Made by a program: the position numbers and the translations under genes. This document shows positions 25,523 to 39,204 of a stretch of 64,000 bases of DNA, in pieces. Below the pieces are notes generated by a model. That model had not been told where the DNA came from, did not search any database, and worked only from the letters and a program-made list of their open reading frames with translations. Source of the DNA: Dallia pectoralis (taxonomy: Eukaryota > Chordata > Actinopteri > Esociformes > Umbridae); assembly GCA_029465975.1 (NCBI GenBank), contig CM055761.1, positions 8,544,529 to 8,608,528 of the forward strand, given 5' to 3'. The stretch's first letter is position 1. Each line of letters begins with the position of its first letter.

Positions 25523-26011
25523 ATACACTCCACTCGAGAGCATCTTGGCATCACCTGTCTTGATGCTGGTCAAGAGAGCGTACATAGAGGTCATTGCACA
25601 ATGCCATTATTGTGACCCTGTCAAATACTTTAGAATCCACTCACGACCTCCGCATTTCGATGCATGTATTTCAGTATTCTAACGTAGCACCACGCCCAGT
25701 AGATATCATGTTAACTACGAATGGCAAGAATTTAATTGGTTCCAAAATCCCTTTGTTGCTCCTCTCATGTTCCAGCTGGTATTCCCCCAACCCTCACTAC
25801 AGCTCTCCACCTCTGTTTTGCACCGGGCGAGGACCCTTCACACAGCTGCCTGGTGAAATAAAGAAATAACTGCCTGGAGAAGACTTACGATGAATGACAG
25901 ACGGCAAACGCAACCATGTGTACCTTGGGCTGCTACTTGAACACTTTCCGATAGAATACCATTACCCGCGCTGGTAAGTGAGTTTGACAGCGGGATGAAA
26001 AAGGAGGCAGC

Positions 26012-26062
26012 GGCAGGTTTCTGAGGGCCAGGTTTCTCAGGGCCAGGTTTCTGAGGGCCAGC
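26012..26062. repeat. 17-bp tandem repeat, three copies
   Basis: Units GGCCAGGTTTCTGAGGG with one T-C variant. Confidence 0.8.
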
Positions 26063-26383
26063 TGCAGCCTACGCAATACTCTGGATCTCTGGCAGAGGAG
26101 CTGAGTCCACGCCATATGTGAGCCCTGTGTGGATGCTGGACTGGGCACTGAGCCTGCTCTGCTGCTGTCACTGAGTGGACCCGGCTGAGGCACATTCTCA
26201 CAGGGCTTTCGGAGAGATGTTCAACTCAATGATGTGTTTTCCAATCAGCCCCGTGTTTGTAGCACTGCAGACATTATGGGGATAACTGATTCCTCAATGT
26301 GAAATGGCATTTGTGCTTCGGAAAGTAGTAGTTGTGACAGGATGTAGTTGGACTATACATTGCTTTAATGTTGCAGTGATATA

Positions 26384-26430
26384 ATATATATACATATACA
26401 TACATACATATATACATATATATATACAGG
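26384..26430. repeat. TA/TACA microsatellite
   Basis: Alternating ATAT and ACAT tetramers. Confidence 0.8.
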
Positions 26431-27529
26431 ATAGTAGTGATGATCATTAGGGTTGTCCCAAATTAAACACATGTATCACAATGTGGCGTACATTTCCCAA
26501 ACTAAATACCATGATATTATTTACCATCTGTTCCTGTGCCGTTACCTCACACGCCACTCATTGTTCATAATTGCAACTCTGTTTAGATGTTGTGTTTTTC
26601 GTTGCAATATTTTGTCCACCAACAGCATCAACATCACATCAAATACAATTCTTTGTACATTTAGCGAGTAATAAAAGACGATAGAGCCGCTACATTTTTC
26701 CCTCTTCTCTCTGTTTCCTGTTTTTCACTTGGCTGTCACAGGCCATCATCTGCTCCGGTGAGAGCTCCAGCACGCAGGCCAAGCTAAAACGCCAGTCACA
26801 GCAAAAAGACTGAAATAGTTATTTTCAATAACATGTCAGATGGAGAAAGAGAAATCGCATCTTACATAAGCAAAACAGTTTTACATACTGTACTGTTTCA
26901 AGGAATACTCATGCCAACAGTTTCTTACAGGAAAGAAAACTGTCAAAGTACACAGACAACAATCCAAGTAGCCAAATGATAGAACTTGAATGTTGAATGT
27001 TTGTGTCCACCTGGACATTTTACATCAGGTCAATGCACGGAACTTCGTCATTGTCACCTGTCACTGTTATCTGAGCTGAAACTATATTTTTTGTTGTTGT
27101 TTATATTTTCAATCTAAATGATGACAGCTGTAAAAAAAAAGGTGCCATGGCGTATTTATGTAGACACTAAATAAGCATACTGTATTAAGCATCACAGACA
27201 GACTGCTGTGAGTCCTCATGTAGCTGTTTGTCTGCCGCCTCCAAGCCTTGGACCAGCTCTTCCGCTTAACTTTTTCACTCTCCTGTTTTCCTCTCTCTGG
27301 TATTAAATTTGCCAGCTGAGAAGGTGACCTGGCTGCTTTGCCGTAAAGAGCAGCGGGGAGAGCAGGGAGAACGGGGAGCGGGTGGCTGCTGGTTCAGCAG
27401 AACGTGAGTCGCTCCCTCCCCACTCTTTGGTGCCAGCATCTGGGGAGCCCAAGGGCAAGCACTCAGCTGTCCCCTCCCCCCTGTGCAACGGGTCGCCGCG
27501 CCCCAACCCTGCCTTCTACACCAGCACAG

Positions 27530-28228
27530 CAGCAGAACACGGCAGTAGAACACGGCAGCAGAAAACGGCAGCAGAACACAGTAGCAGAACACGCAGAACA
27601 CAGCAGAACACAGTAGCAGAACACAGTAGCAGAACACAGCAGAACACAGTAGCAGAACACAGTAGCAGAACACGTTAGCAGTACACAGTAGCAGTACACA
27701 GTAGAAGAACACAGTAGCAGAACACAGTAGCAGAACACAGTAGCAGTACTCAGTACCAGACTACAGTAGCAGAACACAGTAGCAGAACACAGTAGCAGAA
27801 TACAGTAGCGGAATACAGTAGCAGAACACAGTAGCAGAACACAGTAGCAGAACACAGTAGCAGAAGACAGTAGCAGTACACAGCAGCAGAACACAGCAGC
27901 AGAACACAGCAGCAGAACACAGCAGCAGAACACAGTAGCAGTACTCAGCAGCAGAACACAGCAGCAGAACACAGTAGCAGTACTCAGCAGCAGAATACAG
28001 TAACAGAACACAGCAGCAGACCACGGCAGCAGAACACAGTAGCAGTACTCAGCAGCAGAACACAGCAGCAGAACACAGTAGCAGAACACAGTAGCAGAAC
28101 ACAGTAGCAGAACACAGCAGCAGAACACAGTAGCAGCACTCAGCAGCAGAACACAGTAGCAGAACACAGTAGCAGAACACAGCGGCAGAACACAGTAGCA
28201 GAACACAGCAGCAGAACACAGCACGACA
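27530..28228. repeat. 13-bp minisatellite (AGCAGAACACAGT)
   Basis: More than 50 copies of the 13-mer AGCAGAACACAGT with variants (AGCAGTACTCAGC, AGCAGAACACAGC, AGCGGAATACAGT). Thirteen is not a multiple of three, so every frame of a strand reads the same 39-bp cycle. This explains the 256-codon minus-strand Cys/Leu/Val frame at 27463-28233, which is not a gene. Confidence 0.95.
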
Positions 28229-28239
28229 CACATCTACCC

Positions 28240-31200
28240 ACCTCCGCCACCTAACACTCAGCTTCTACATGCACACGTTCTGAATCCCAGGGAATGTGCA
28301 AAAACCTCACGCCCACAAATCACTGCCATCACACTAAACAGCTCCCTTGGGCAAGGAGGAAATAAATATGTTTCCTGACGCCAGAGTTTGTGACAGAACC
28401 TTGCACTGAGTGTTACAAAGTTTGGCAGCAGCAACTGTGAGCCGTAAGTGTAAGTGTATTCCCACAATATGCTGCGCTATCGGAAGACGATGCTGTCTGA
28501 CAGCTCCTTTAATATCTCTGCATTTATTACTGTTGGTGGAAACGCTCGTGGCTACTTCAGAGAAGAAGACGTTTCTCTTTCAGCCCATAAAGCTATGGCA
28601 AATCTAAGATTGTGTAAATAGCAATGTTTTCTGTGTCAAATTAAGAGTAATTCAATCGCGAAAGTACAAGAAATGCCACTAGTAATTGTTTTTGTGTTAT
28701 ACTACTAGCTATTCCTTTACAAAAGTAGCTACTTTTCTACTTGCCAGAATCAGTTAAGCAAATGTTATTTGCATTAAGCATATACGCGTGTTGTTCTGAG
28801 TCACATACAAGATAGAAGCCTGGCACTGCCTGTTTGGTTCCCAAAGGAGGGTGAGTCACACACCGATGACTTTAAGAAAGTCTGCCATGTCAAGGTTGAC
28901 TGTGTACAGAAGGAAGCGAACCACACCAGCAGAGCAGTTCACTCTTCTAATCAAATCACACAGGGAAGAAGGTTTTGAGGGAGATGTAATTTCAGAGGAC
29001 CAAAAACAGCAGCCTAAAATGTTCCTGATCACATTATCCGGCCATCACGGAATAGGATTTCTCCAGTGCGACTGCAGAGAGGCCCATTACAAATGACTTA
29101 AGCGCTGCAGACCAGTAACTCAATATGTGGGAGGGGTGCTGGCTGGTTGGGGGGATCGATACATATCAGTAATAATGATATCTCTTCTCCAGCCCCCCCA
29201 ACCTTTTCAATAGCGTTTCTCCCTTTAAAAAGCAAGGAACTGACATGAATCATTCCACCTCGTTCTCGGTTCGATAATATTATTAACAGCAGGGAGGGGA
29301 ATATAAATAAATAAATGATTTGATACGATGATCTTAAGCCAAGTCTGACAAGCCAGGTCTAAATTGGTGAAGGCAGCAGCAGGTAAAGGGTGTCAATTAG
29401 TTAAAAGGTCTCAGTGCGAGTGCACTTGTTAGCGGAGGGAAAAAACACAGGTGACGACACTGTCTTACTTGCCCTATACGCATGTCATCCATCACAAGGA
29501 AATAAACCACACAGGAATTCATCGGTTCATGGTGCTACATTCGGAAAGTGTGAAATACACATTATGTGAATTGGCGGCAGAAGCAAGAAGGAATAAAAAA
29601 TATGCTCTTTGTGAAGTCTTTGTTGCTTTTGAACTGCGGTTGTTTTTTCCGCGTTTTTTCCATACATGAAGTCTCAGCAGGTAGTGCGCAGTGCCCGCTG
29701 CCTGAGGGTGCCTGAGGGGGTCTGAGGCTCTGGTACAGTGGGGCCCCTCTGCTCATGTGGGCATCCATTATTCTCTGCCAGTTCCACCTGATTTCATTTG
29801 GTTCAGGTGGAACAAATAGGCACTTGGGATGTAGCTAGCATTGAGCTGGGAGCTTGCTGTCAGAAAAGTGTGAAGTGGAGGGGGTGGGAGAGACTGCCAG
29901 CATCTGCTACTTCATTAGTTGGTGAGTCTAAAGAAGCACTGCTGCAACACATGCTGACAAGAGAATGAAGAAATATCCACCTGGAGTCAAACGCGGTGCC
30001 AAAGATGCGCCATTTGTCACCATGAGAGCCTGCAAACTCCAGAGGAAGTTGTGGGAGGAGCACAAGGGGATGGGAGCAGCGTGGGACTGAGGAAATAGCC
30101 ACACTATTCCATGTATCACAGCACACCGGATACACTCTGAAACTTATGACTCTGTGGAAGTTCATTCAGAGAAAGCACATGGAAAACATGTCACGATCCC
30201 TATGTATCTATAAGCACTAAAGACAAGTGTTCAGGTCCTATGAAGACAGCAGGGTTAGAAGTGCTTCTCAGAGTAAAGAACCGCACTTATCAAGGTCCCT
30301 GTGAGGAGGGTGCTATGACCCCCCCCTGTCAGAGCTAAAGGAGGATAATCTTTGACTGGAAGGCCACCTATCAGCTGTGGTCAAGGATAAGGTCTAAGGA
30401 TGAGGTCTAAAGAGCCTTTCACTTGCCCCGGCTACTCAGTGAAGAAGCTCTTCTGATGTGACTATACAGGACACAGACTTGACTGACAGCTCAGACAAAG
30501 GGCAAAGTTCCGCATTGATCTTCACATTTTTCAAAATGTCTAGCCTAAATGATACTGTCAGAAAACTCATACATTATGCATAACACGGCGAACAATTTAA
30601 CTTAGTTATTTAAAGTTATTGTTCAGAGACCATTAGTTGTAACTGCCGTGTGCTTCCTTGGGGACAGCGTTATGCCAGATATACACAAACTCCAAAACCC
30701 CAGTGTCTGTTAGCCCGCTTTATAATAACATTTGGTTTTGAATCAACAACGGACTTCGCTCTGGCTGGTGCCTTACACAGTTCGCTTACAGATATGTCAA
30801 AGCAAGAAGGTCAACGTTGTTATAAGTTAATGCCCGAGTTGTGATATCACACCAGTCACTGAGCGCTTTTCGTATAACGACATTCTCATCTATAATAAAC
30901 ATCTGCAACACCGGCCGTACCAATATCATATAGCAATCAGGCATCACGCACATGAATGGACGGCAGACGGGCCAGAGAACAGGAAGGGGCGGCCCAATGC
31001 CCGACTGTGATTCCAAAGATGGCCGCAGATAATAGACAATTGGGATTAAATATTGGCTGGGGCTTCAGGTGGACGGCTGTGAATTGGGTTGTAATGCATC
31101 ACACTCAGGGCACTCTCTCTCTCCAGCCTGTCACAGCTTTGGGTCACGTTTCTAAACATTCCCCCCGTCCATCCATTTCCGTTAGCAGCTCACCTACTCA

Positions 31201-31790
31201 AAGAGAGACCTGAGAATCCAAAGGCGTTCTCCTGCGGAAACTATTTAAAGAAAGTGCTGCGAAGTAGAGAAAATATGAAGGCATTGTACAGTGCGTGTTT
31301 GTGTAATTACTTGGCATTTGAATCGAAATACCAGCTAAAGCGTGTGTGCGTGCTAAACGGTGTCTTCGTCAATTGATTCTTCCTACCGGTAATTAAATGT
31401 AATCACTGCAATGACAAAGGAAGGTTTTTGCTCAAAATATCCCATATACAAATCTTCAAGTCACATTACTTTTCAGAAGGTGACACTGTGGGGCAAAATC
31501 ACATTGACTGCAGTACAATACAGTTGATTATTTCTGATGAGAAACTGTGGCATTATAATCAGCCTTAAAAAGACATGGGCATTTTTCTTTGTCCTTTACA
31601 GAGTCACTTATTAGCCTGGCGACAAAATTATTTCTCCCACCGTAAGCGCAAGCTTTGGTACTCACGAAAACAGCAATGAAACCCCACTTACCTGAGCCGA
31701 AAACGATAGGCCTATTTTGACCAAAAACAGACCAGTGTACAAATGGCACATTGTACATACAGTATCATTTTAGATTATTATTATTCATCT
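28240..31790. other. Non-coding stretch, no recognised gene
   Basis: Short overlapping frames only. 29775-29815 contains a short inverted repeat (TTCCACCTGATTTC near 29780 against GGTTCAGGTGGAAC near 29800). Nothing else is supportable. Confidence 0.45.
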
Positions 31791-31795
31791 GCCAA

Positions 31796-32936
31796 TACTG
31801 TACCTGTACCTCCAACACTGTACCTGTACCTCCAACACTGTACCTGTATCTCCAACACTGTACCTGTACCTCCAACACTGTACCTGTACCTCCAATACTG
31901 TACCTGTACCTCCAACACTGTACCTGTACCTCCAACACTGTACCTGTACCTCCAACACTGTACCTGTACCTCCAACACTGTACCTGTACCTCCAACACTG
32001 TACCTGTACCTCCAATACTGTACTTGTACCTCCAACACTGTACCTGTACCTCCAACACTGTACCTGTACCTCCAACACTGTACCTGTACCTCCAACACTG
32101 TATCTGTACCTCCAACACTGTATCTGTACCTCCAACACTGTATCTGTACCTCCAACACTGTATCTGTACCTCCAACACTGTACCTGTACCTCCAATACTG
32201 TACCTGTACTGCCAACACTGTACCTGTACTGCCAACACTGTATCTGTACCTCCAACACTGTACCTGTACCTCCAACACTGTACCTGTACCTCCAACACTG
32301 TACCTGTACCTCCAATACTGTAGCTGTACCTCCAACACTGTACCTGTACCTCCAACACTGTACCTGTACCTCCAACACTGTACCTGTACTGCCAACACTG
32401 TATCTGTACCTCCAACACTGTACCTGTACCTCCAACACTGTACCTGTACCTCCAACACTGTACCTGTACCTCCAACACTGTACCTGTACCTCCAACACTG
32501 TACCTGTACCTCCAACACTGTACCTGTACCTCCAACACTGTACCTGTACCTCCAACACTGTACCTGTACTGCCAATACTGTACCTCCAACACTGTACCTG
32601 TGCCTCCAACACTGTATCTGTACCTCCAACACTGTACCTGTACCTCCAACACTGTACCTGTACCTCCAACCCTGTACCTGTACTGCCAATACTGTACCTC
32701 CAACACTGTACCTGTACCTCCAACACTGTACCTGTACCTCCAACACTGTACCTGTACCTCCAACACTGTACCTGTACTGCCAACACTGTACCTGTACTGC
32801 CAATACTGTACCTCCAACACTGTACCTGTACCTCCAACACTGTATCTGTACCTCCAACACTGTACCTGTACCTCCAACACTGTATCTGTACCTCCAACAC
32901 TGTACCTGTACTGCCAATACTGTAGCTGTACTGCCA
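31796..32936. repeat. 20-bp minisatellite, about 57 copies
   Basis: Unit TACCTGTACCTCCAACACTG, strikingly homogeneous. Variants are TATCTG, CCAATACTG, and units with TACTGCCAACACTG instead of TACCTCC; three 12-bp deletions shift the register near 32580-32590, 32690-32700 and 32808. The 20-bp period gives a 60-bp codon cycle, so one plus-strand (401 codons) and three minus-strand frames (378-391 codons) are open. They are artefacts. Confidence 0.97.
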
Positions 32937-32944
32937 ATCAGTAT

Positions 32945-34425
32945 GTAAAATAAGAAACATTTAAAACAAAAACGTATCCAAGAATGTAGCGCAATTCAAT
33001 CCATCAGAAATGTTTTACATTCCTGCCAATGAGAGTGTTGGTGACAGCCGTTGTTGTAAATAAACAATGTTAAATTAAGATAAGAACGCGTCATTTCAGA
33101 ACTCAGTAAATGTACGGCAATCATTATTCACCCCGTAGCTCAGGTCCTGTTTCAGCTCCCAGACAATTACCCAAGAGTCCCCCAGCAAACCCATGAAAAT
33201 GGCAGTCAATTTCTGTAGCACTCATTTGCCTAACGGAGAGCAAATGAGCGAAGGTAAATCGGAGCGCTGAGGTATGTAGAAACATGGGACCCGGATTGTA
33301 AACTAGCTTAATCCGACGGGACCTTCAACACAAACTACAATGGTGAGCGTTTTCAGCAAACTCAACCCCAGTCGACTTGCCTCGACAAAATACATCAAGT
33401 CCTTGACAGGAAAAAAGCTACTACGCTCCCATCTGATTCCACAACTTTCTGTTTGTACTTTGTTACCGCAGCAGATACAAGATAAGATAAAACACCGCAG
33501 TATCTGTGCCATGCATCTGTTTTGTTCGCAAAGTACACTTTCCAATTCTAGAGATGACCTTCACTAAAGGTTGCTACCAAGTAAGCAGGCGGATGTCCTG
33601 CGCACGTCCAGAGGACCATGACAGAACCTCCTGACGTCTGTGGACGTCCCACACATTTTTGTCCGCAGGGCAGAAACTTAAGTTCCTGTTAAATGCCAAA
33701 TATTTCAGGATTTCCAGACCATTAAACTAGGATCCATACCGGCAGAGAAACAGAGTGCTAGCTGTAACCATTCCGATCTTCCAATCTTTCCTAGCATAAA
33801 AGTATCAAAGTGTTTTTTTTTTTCCATTGAGGTGTAAAAATTGCAAGACCCCTGAAGATTTGCCTAGAGTGAGTGGGCTGACGTACCAACCCGCATGCAT
33901 GGACTGGAAAGCTAGCGGTGTAATTGCACTTGCCTCTGGGGGAAGATGAGCTGCCTACCCTTTCGACTGGCTCTCACCACCTTCAGACTCCCCCTGGAAC
34001 AGTGTGAACCAGGAGAGTAGGACTTCCTCTGAAGTCATTGGCCCCTAATGCCCCTGAGCTCAGCTGACATGCAGAGTGAGAAAAAACACTGTATACCCTG
34101 TTGTAACACTCTGGGACTATTTAAAACTCAGAGTGGCGTGCCTATAAATCGAGGTAGAAAAGAGGGTCACGGTCGCAAATAGGGCTTCAACCACTATGTC
34201 TCCAATAGCCCTAACGCTAACTGTTAACCCTTTACCTCTGACCTTGTACACGGGCTACAAACCACTGCACAAAAATGAGGAACGAAAATATAACAACAAT
34301 TCAATTTTTGATTTCACCTGCAAAAACACTGCCTGAATTATCTTCAGATTACATTGAACAATAAAGCGGTAGTCTAACTTGATTTGCTCTGCAACAGGTT
34401 TATTGTAAGGTTTTAATTTTTTTAT
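32945..34425. other. Non-coding stretch, no recognised gene
   Basis: Single-copy-looking sequence without a domain-bearing frame. The plus frame 33340-33567 is opposite another of equal length and shows no family resemblance. Confidence 0.4.
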
Positions 34426-34429
34426 TCCC

Positions 34430-34564
34430 CCCCTCAAAGATTTCAGTTTGTTTTTCAATTGAATTGTTCACATTATAGGTCACATTAAAGGTGGAACAAG
34501 TTCTGACATGATTTATCTTTGTTTAATTTTTTCAGGGGTGTGTACATCTTTATATCCACTGTAT
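34430..34564 (+). mobile_element. Right end fragment of a Tc1-like element
   Basis: The run TTTTTCAATTGAATTGTTC, then ATAGGTCACATTAAAGGTGG, then ATGATTTATCTTTG and the close CAGGGGTGTGT...TATATCCACTGTA matches from memory the 3' end of an abundant fish Tc1-like family. No transposase or left end is seen. Confidence 0.5.
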
Positions 34565-34569
34565 ATGTA

Positions 34570-36020
34570 AAGTCTATTTAAAATACACAAACTTATAGAC
34601 AGAGATCTTTTGTTTCGCCTGAATAAATCCACACAATAGTGGGAAGATATTCTGAGGTTTGAATGGCATGGTGATGAACTGAGAAATCAGCCAATTAAAA
34701 GTAGCGGGTGATCTGCCAGCTCTTCTCCTCCATTCATCTTCTATTTGGAGACGCTGTGAAAACAGACAGTTTGACAGAAGAAAGCCGGCAGGTGGATGAG
34801 ACTAGCTATGATGATGAGTGAAAGTGACCCGATTACCTGCCAATGAGAGGCAAATCAACTCATATGATGTAAAAAAAAAAAAAAAAAAACATACGAGAAG
34901 TTTACTTTTTATAAGATGCATTTCAATAAGTAGACCGCATGGTATTTGAAGGCGGCATGAATTGCACACCAATAGCATATGAGTTGCATGTTATGCCTTA
35001 AACAGTCATAAACTGCAGACCCTAGACCAGCCTAAATGCATTCAAGCACAACTTCATAAGAATTACAGGTTAGGCAGGTCAAGGTAAAAGTGCAAAACAA
35101 TGTGTCATACCACTTTGGCAAAAGCACAGAAAAAGCCAGGCCGCCTTTCCGCCAGATGCGTAAGCCATTGATCAGTCTGAACAATTTCATCAGTATGATT
35201 TCTGACTGGCTGGCTGAGCACAATCAATTATCCAGGAGTCATTCACCCTTGGGCCTAAGGCTTATGACAGGCCCTGGAGGGATTTGGGGGCGCTGTGGAA
35301 CGGAGAGCCCACGGTCATCTGAGCCAAAGTGGCCTAAATATAGCAGTCGGCTGCTCAGTCACGGGGGTCCAACTGAGGGAGGAGCTTGTGTCCTCCGCCA
35401 TCAGCTGGATGACCTTGGACACAAACACCTGTAGGAGTTTTTCCCAGCTCTCTGTTACAGGAACGTCGAGGCCTATCATGTATCTCAGTCAGCGAGCCCT
35501 AGACGATGACTCGACATTTGATACTCGAGACCAGTTCAACGTCCCACTGTCCCTGTAACTTGTAACGTAGAGGACTAATCCCCACGAACGATAGTTACAC
35601 TAGTCAATAGTCGTCAGTAGACTCCCGCAGTAGGATGAGTGCAGTGAGTAGAGCCGATGAGTTTTCATTACAAGTCACTTAATCTCACAGCACTCAGAGT
35701 CAGTGCTCCCTCTTGTCAAAGCGCTTTCCCTGAGAGGTAGGTTGAGTGGGGTGTCAGCATGGGTGTTCAGCCGAACGGAGCCCGACAATAACCGCGTATC
35801 GAGCTGCAAAAAGGCACAGAGCTTTACGGCGGGTTCATGTTACATTAAGAACAAACAATAACTGATAATGGACCCATCTGGGCCCATTTCAACCTTCTAA
35901 AAGGCATGAGCTCACAGTTCTCGCTGAAGGCAGATCTTTTCGACCCTGGAAACAGATCTCCCTATTCTAGCCCCTCTACCTTCATTGGGGTGATGCAGTG
36001 ATCAGTGTTTTTTGCATTCA
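34570..36020. other. Non-coding stretch, includes a poly(A) run
   Basis: An A homopolymer of about 20 lies at 34870-34889, without a recognisable retroposon upstream. No gene seen. Confidence 0.45.
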
Positions 36021-36025
36021 AGCTC

Positions 36026-36533
36026 TGTGAGGTCATGCGTTTTTTGTTGTTGTTTCTCGTGTCTGTTTAGTACCAGTTTTCCATGTTTTTCTGTTAGTTC
36101 TAGTTCTGTATACCTATGTTGGGTTCTATTGGTTAACCATTCCCCATCAACACCTGCATTTGATTCACCTGTTTTCTGCACATGCCCCCATTATCTCTTC
36201 TGTATTGATTTTGGCCCATGTTCTTATTTTCTTAGTGATGTACTGTTTGATCTGACACAACTATTTTAGTTATTTTTGAAGTACTTCATGTATTTCAACC
36301 TCAGTGTACCGATCTGGTCCTGTCTGTTTGCCCTGGACTCTAGTTTGATATCCAGCCAGTTTTCTGACGATGCCTCTAGCCTTATGTTTGCCTGACCTTT
36401 ATGGGTTACCTTCGTATGACCTTCTGCCTGTACCTTGACCACATTACCAGCCTCATCTTGTGGTACTTTACAAAATAATCAACTGCTATTCCCTGCGCTT
36501 GAAATGAACACTCCTTCCATCATATTCGTTACA
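36026..36533 (+). mobile_element. Solo LTR (gypsy-like), 508 bp
   Basis: Starts TGTGAGGTCATGCG and ends TATTCGTTACA, with 5-bp flanks AGCTC (36021-36025) and AGCTT (36534-36538), 4 of 5 identical. The right part (CCTGACCTTTATGGGTTACC, CTTCTGCCTGTACCTTGACC, AATAATCAACTGCTATTCCC) has the pyrimidine-rich, CCTG-repeating character of fish gypsy LTRs. No internal region is attached. Confidence 0.5.
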
Positions 36534-36539
36534 AGCTTT

Positions 36540-39200
36540 CGTCAATCCTGACTGACAAAGAAAAAAGACAACAGTTAATTAGAGAGTGAGCCGCCCAGAG
36601 TCAATATAATCGGTTCATTTTTATTTGAAGGGTTAATATACTGTTGTCATGACGGTGTGACAATAAATGGCTGCATGCTTTATGCTAAGCTTTTTTTAAT
36701 GATATGTTTACAACACATGGATCACAGCCAGGCTTTCATTGAAAATAGGATTTTGTTCTTACCCGACCTGCCGGGTAAAATAAGGGTGCCATTGAATAAA
36801 AAGATCAATTACCAGTATTATAAGTTCAATAGAAGTCTGCCTTTTACTCGCAAACAAATAAGAATGGCTTGTAAGTATCACCAGACATCTTGTTAATACT
36901 GAGAAAAAACATCTGATGAAAACATAATGCTCATATGACACCACTGTGTACATCCAGCCTAGGTTATTTTTGAATTAGGAGGGACCCTGTGTGACATAGA
37001 TACATCATTTATCATCGTGGACGCAACAGTGGCGCTGTTAACTAATGCTGAACGGAGCTATATGGACCTCCTAGACAAAGACACAAACATTTGCAAAGGT
37101 ACACTTTGAAAACAATGTTTTTTCCCCAGTGTTTCATTGTGCATATGACATTGGTTGCTTTCTCCGGTTGTATGTGAGTGGCTCTATTGCGTTGGGAAGC
37201 TCCGTCACAGATAGTTTGCTCTCTTGTCTTTTGACTGACTGACTGAGTGACTGATGTCTGTTTGTTACCTGTTTTAAGCCCCCTTGTAAGTTCTCTACGC
37301 TCTTTGAGTTACCCGTTTCCTGACGTATAGTTTCTCGACCCTCTTATAAGGGTTGAAAGTGATTTCATCCGTAATCGGAAAAGAAAAACAAAAGTTCATG
37401 ATTACATCATACAAAAACGTTTGTTGACACTAATGACCAGAGTGGATATAACTTTAAGACTGGTAAACTACAGGGTCATTGATATTAATTAATTTCTTCC
37501 CACCTCCTCAAACTTGAATTTCCTCTTAAAGAGAAGGCAGTATCAAAAGACAAGATTAAAAGGGATTAGCTAATTCAATAACCAGTTCGCTATTTATTCT
37601 TAACCCAGGAGTGAAGACAACAAACTCGATTTTGAAGGTGTCATTTGTCATGTAGTGTCATTGGAGTTCAGCAGATGTGTTGCATTGAAAGAGTAAAACT
37701 GCCACCAGCCAAATATGTGCATAACCAGTTACAAATCTGAAAAGAGCTCAGCAGACTTTTTTTAAAAGATGTGCAAAGGGTAAATCAACTGTGTGGGGCC
37801 CTGTTTTCAAAGCAGCACCAAAAAATGCATAGAACGAACAAAAGCTTCTGCGGTTGTAAATCGCCAGTAAACAAACAGATTGTAATAGAGTTTTAAAATA
37901 ATAGAACATTAATGTCAATGAAACCCTGGGGATCTGCTAATTTGTATTAATTCTTTTTTCCAACAAACATGCTTTAAATCAATGTTTCAAGAAATGTCTT
38001 GTCTCTACAACCTCCATCATTGGCTATAAAAACATGTTAAGAGCCAACCTCATTCGGAGAAAGCAATTCTGATGACTGGAGCCTAAACTGAAATTTCATG
38101 GACTTTTATCAAAGGCACACACTGTTTTCTTTTTGATGCATATTGTTGTAGGGTGGAACATTTCTGCAAAGTGTTGTCAAGTGCTTTCACAAATTGTTGT
38201 TTTGTTGTTAGCTGTCAACCTTTCAAAAAGAAAAGCCATCAGTTATGGAAAGGACCCCCCATGTTCATTTTCTAATTGTTATTCGAAACAAAAAAGGTAT
38301 TGAATTTAGTTAAGACTCCGGGCAAATGCCTCAGTTACGAACATGAGACAATACTCTATGATTCTCAGCATGCAAAAAACAACAGAGAGTTCTGTAAAAT
38401 GTGAGTCAAATTGACAGCTAAGCAGGGGGAATTACTGTAAGGAACAAAAAAGGAACACAGAAAACATGTGTAAAGAAAGAAAGCAAAAGGTCTTAGGTGT
38501 TTTTTTTTTACAGACCACAAACTGTGGCAGAAATGTGGATAAGTCGGGTGTAAATGTCAGGACAAGAGAGGGACTATAGGGGCTACATTCCCGCGTCTAA
38601 ACATTAACAACAATAATAATTAGACAGGCAGATCGATCCAGAGTCACAATACTAACGACATACTGCCCAGGCTGCTAGGATTCTGCTAATGAAGAAAGAA
38701 TGTGACATCATTACTCTTGTCTAGACAAGAGAAGAAGAATGCCTATTACAAATGCTGTAACCTAATTTGAGCCAGTTTTCAACAGCAAGTAAAACAAATC
38801 CGGCAACAGGATATATGCGTAATTGTGTGGTAAATATAAGTCATTAACATGTGTTCTAATATTTTAAATATTTTTTGAAAACAAAGTTGAACGACCACAC
38901 TTTCTCAAGGCAGGCTTTTCCAATCAGAACATGGCAATAGCATATCACCATTTTGTGCTTGGCTCTGTTCCTTGGATCTGCCCAGTAGACCTCACTAGTC
39001 CCTAATTGGAAAGAACAGGGTTTGGTCTATCAATAATTCAACCCAATGGAAGGGATCATTACAGGGTGTTGTTTAAATACCTTGCTAAACATTTAGAATT
39101 GATTAGGCCAGCCCTCCACCAAACTACATTGGATTATTAACTGAGTAGCAAAGCACAGCTGACTTAGACAAACCGTTCATCCTATCACATCACTATATTG
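36540..39200. other. Non-coding stretch, no recognised gene
   Basis: A short TGACTGACTGACTGAGTGACTG run lies at 37232-37253. No domain-bearing frame. Confidence 0.45.
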
Positions 39201-39204
39201 TCTG

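Larger units (their letters stand above)
25530..27525. other. Non-coding stretch with two small repeats
   Basis: 26012-26062 has three tandem copies of a 17-bp unit (GGCCAGGTTTCTGAG). 26384-26430 is a TA/TACA microsatellite. No gene recognised. Confidence 0.45.

Noticed and set aside
25076..25682. Three overlapping Cys/Val-rich ORFs of 148-185 codons
   Set aside because: Produced by the GT-rich minisatellite; amino-acid content only reflects the repeat.
26445..26480. hAT-like start TAGGGTTGTCCCA
   Set aside because: No right end or duplication could be found.
27463..28233. 256-codon Cys/Leu/Val-rich minus-strand ORF
   Set aside because: Produced by the 13-bp minisatellite.
31796..32936. 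CRISPR-like regular repeat array
   Set aside because: The repeats are directly adjacent with no unique spacers, and the genome is of fish type.
31743..32960. Four long open frames (378-401 codons) on both strands
   Set aside because: They lie entirely in the 20-bp minisatellite; 20 is not a multiple of three, so stop-free units leave several frames open.
36012..36269. 85-codon Cys/Ser/Phe-rich ORF
   Set aside because: It lies inside the LTR-like sequence 36026-36533 and shows no conserved motif.
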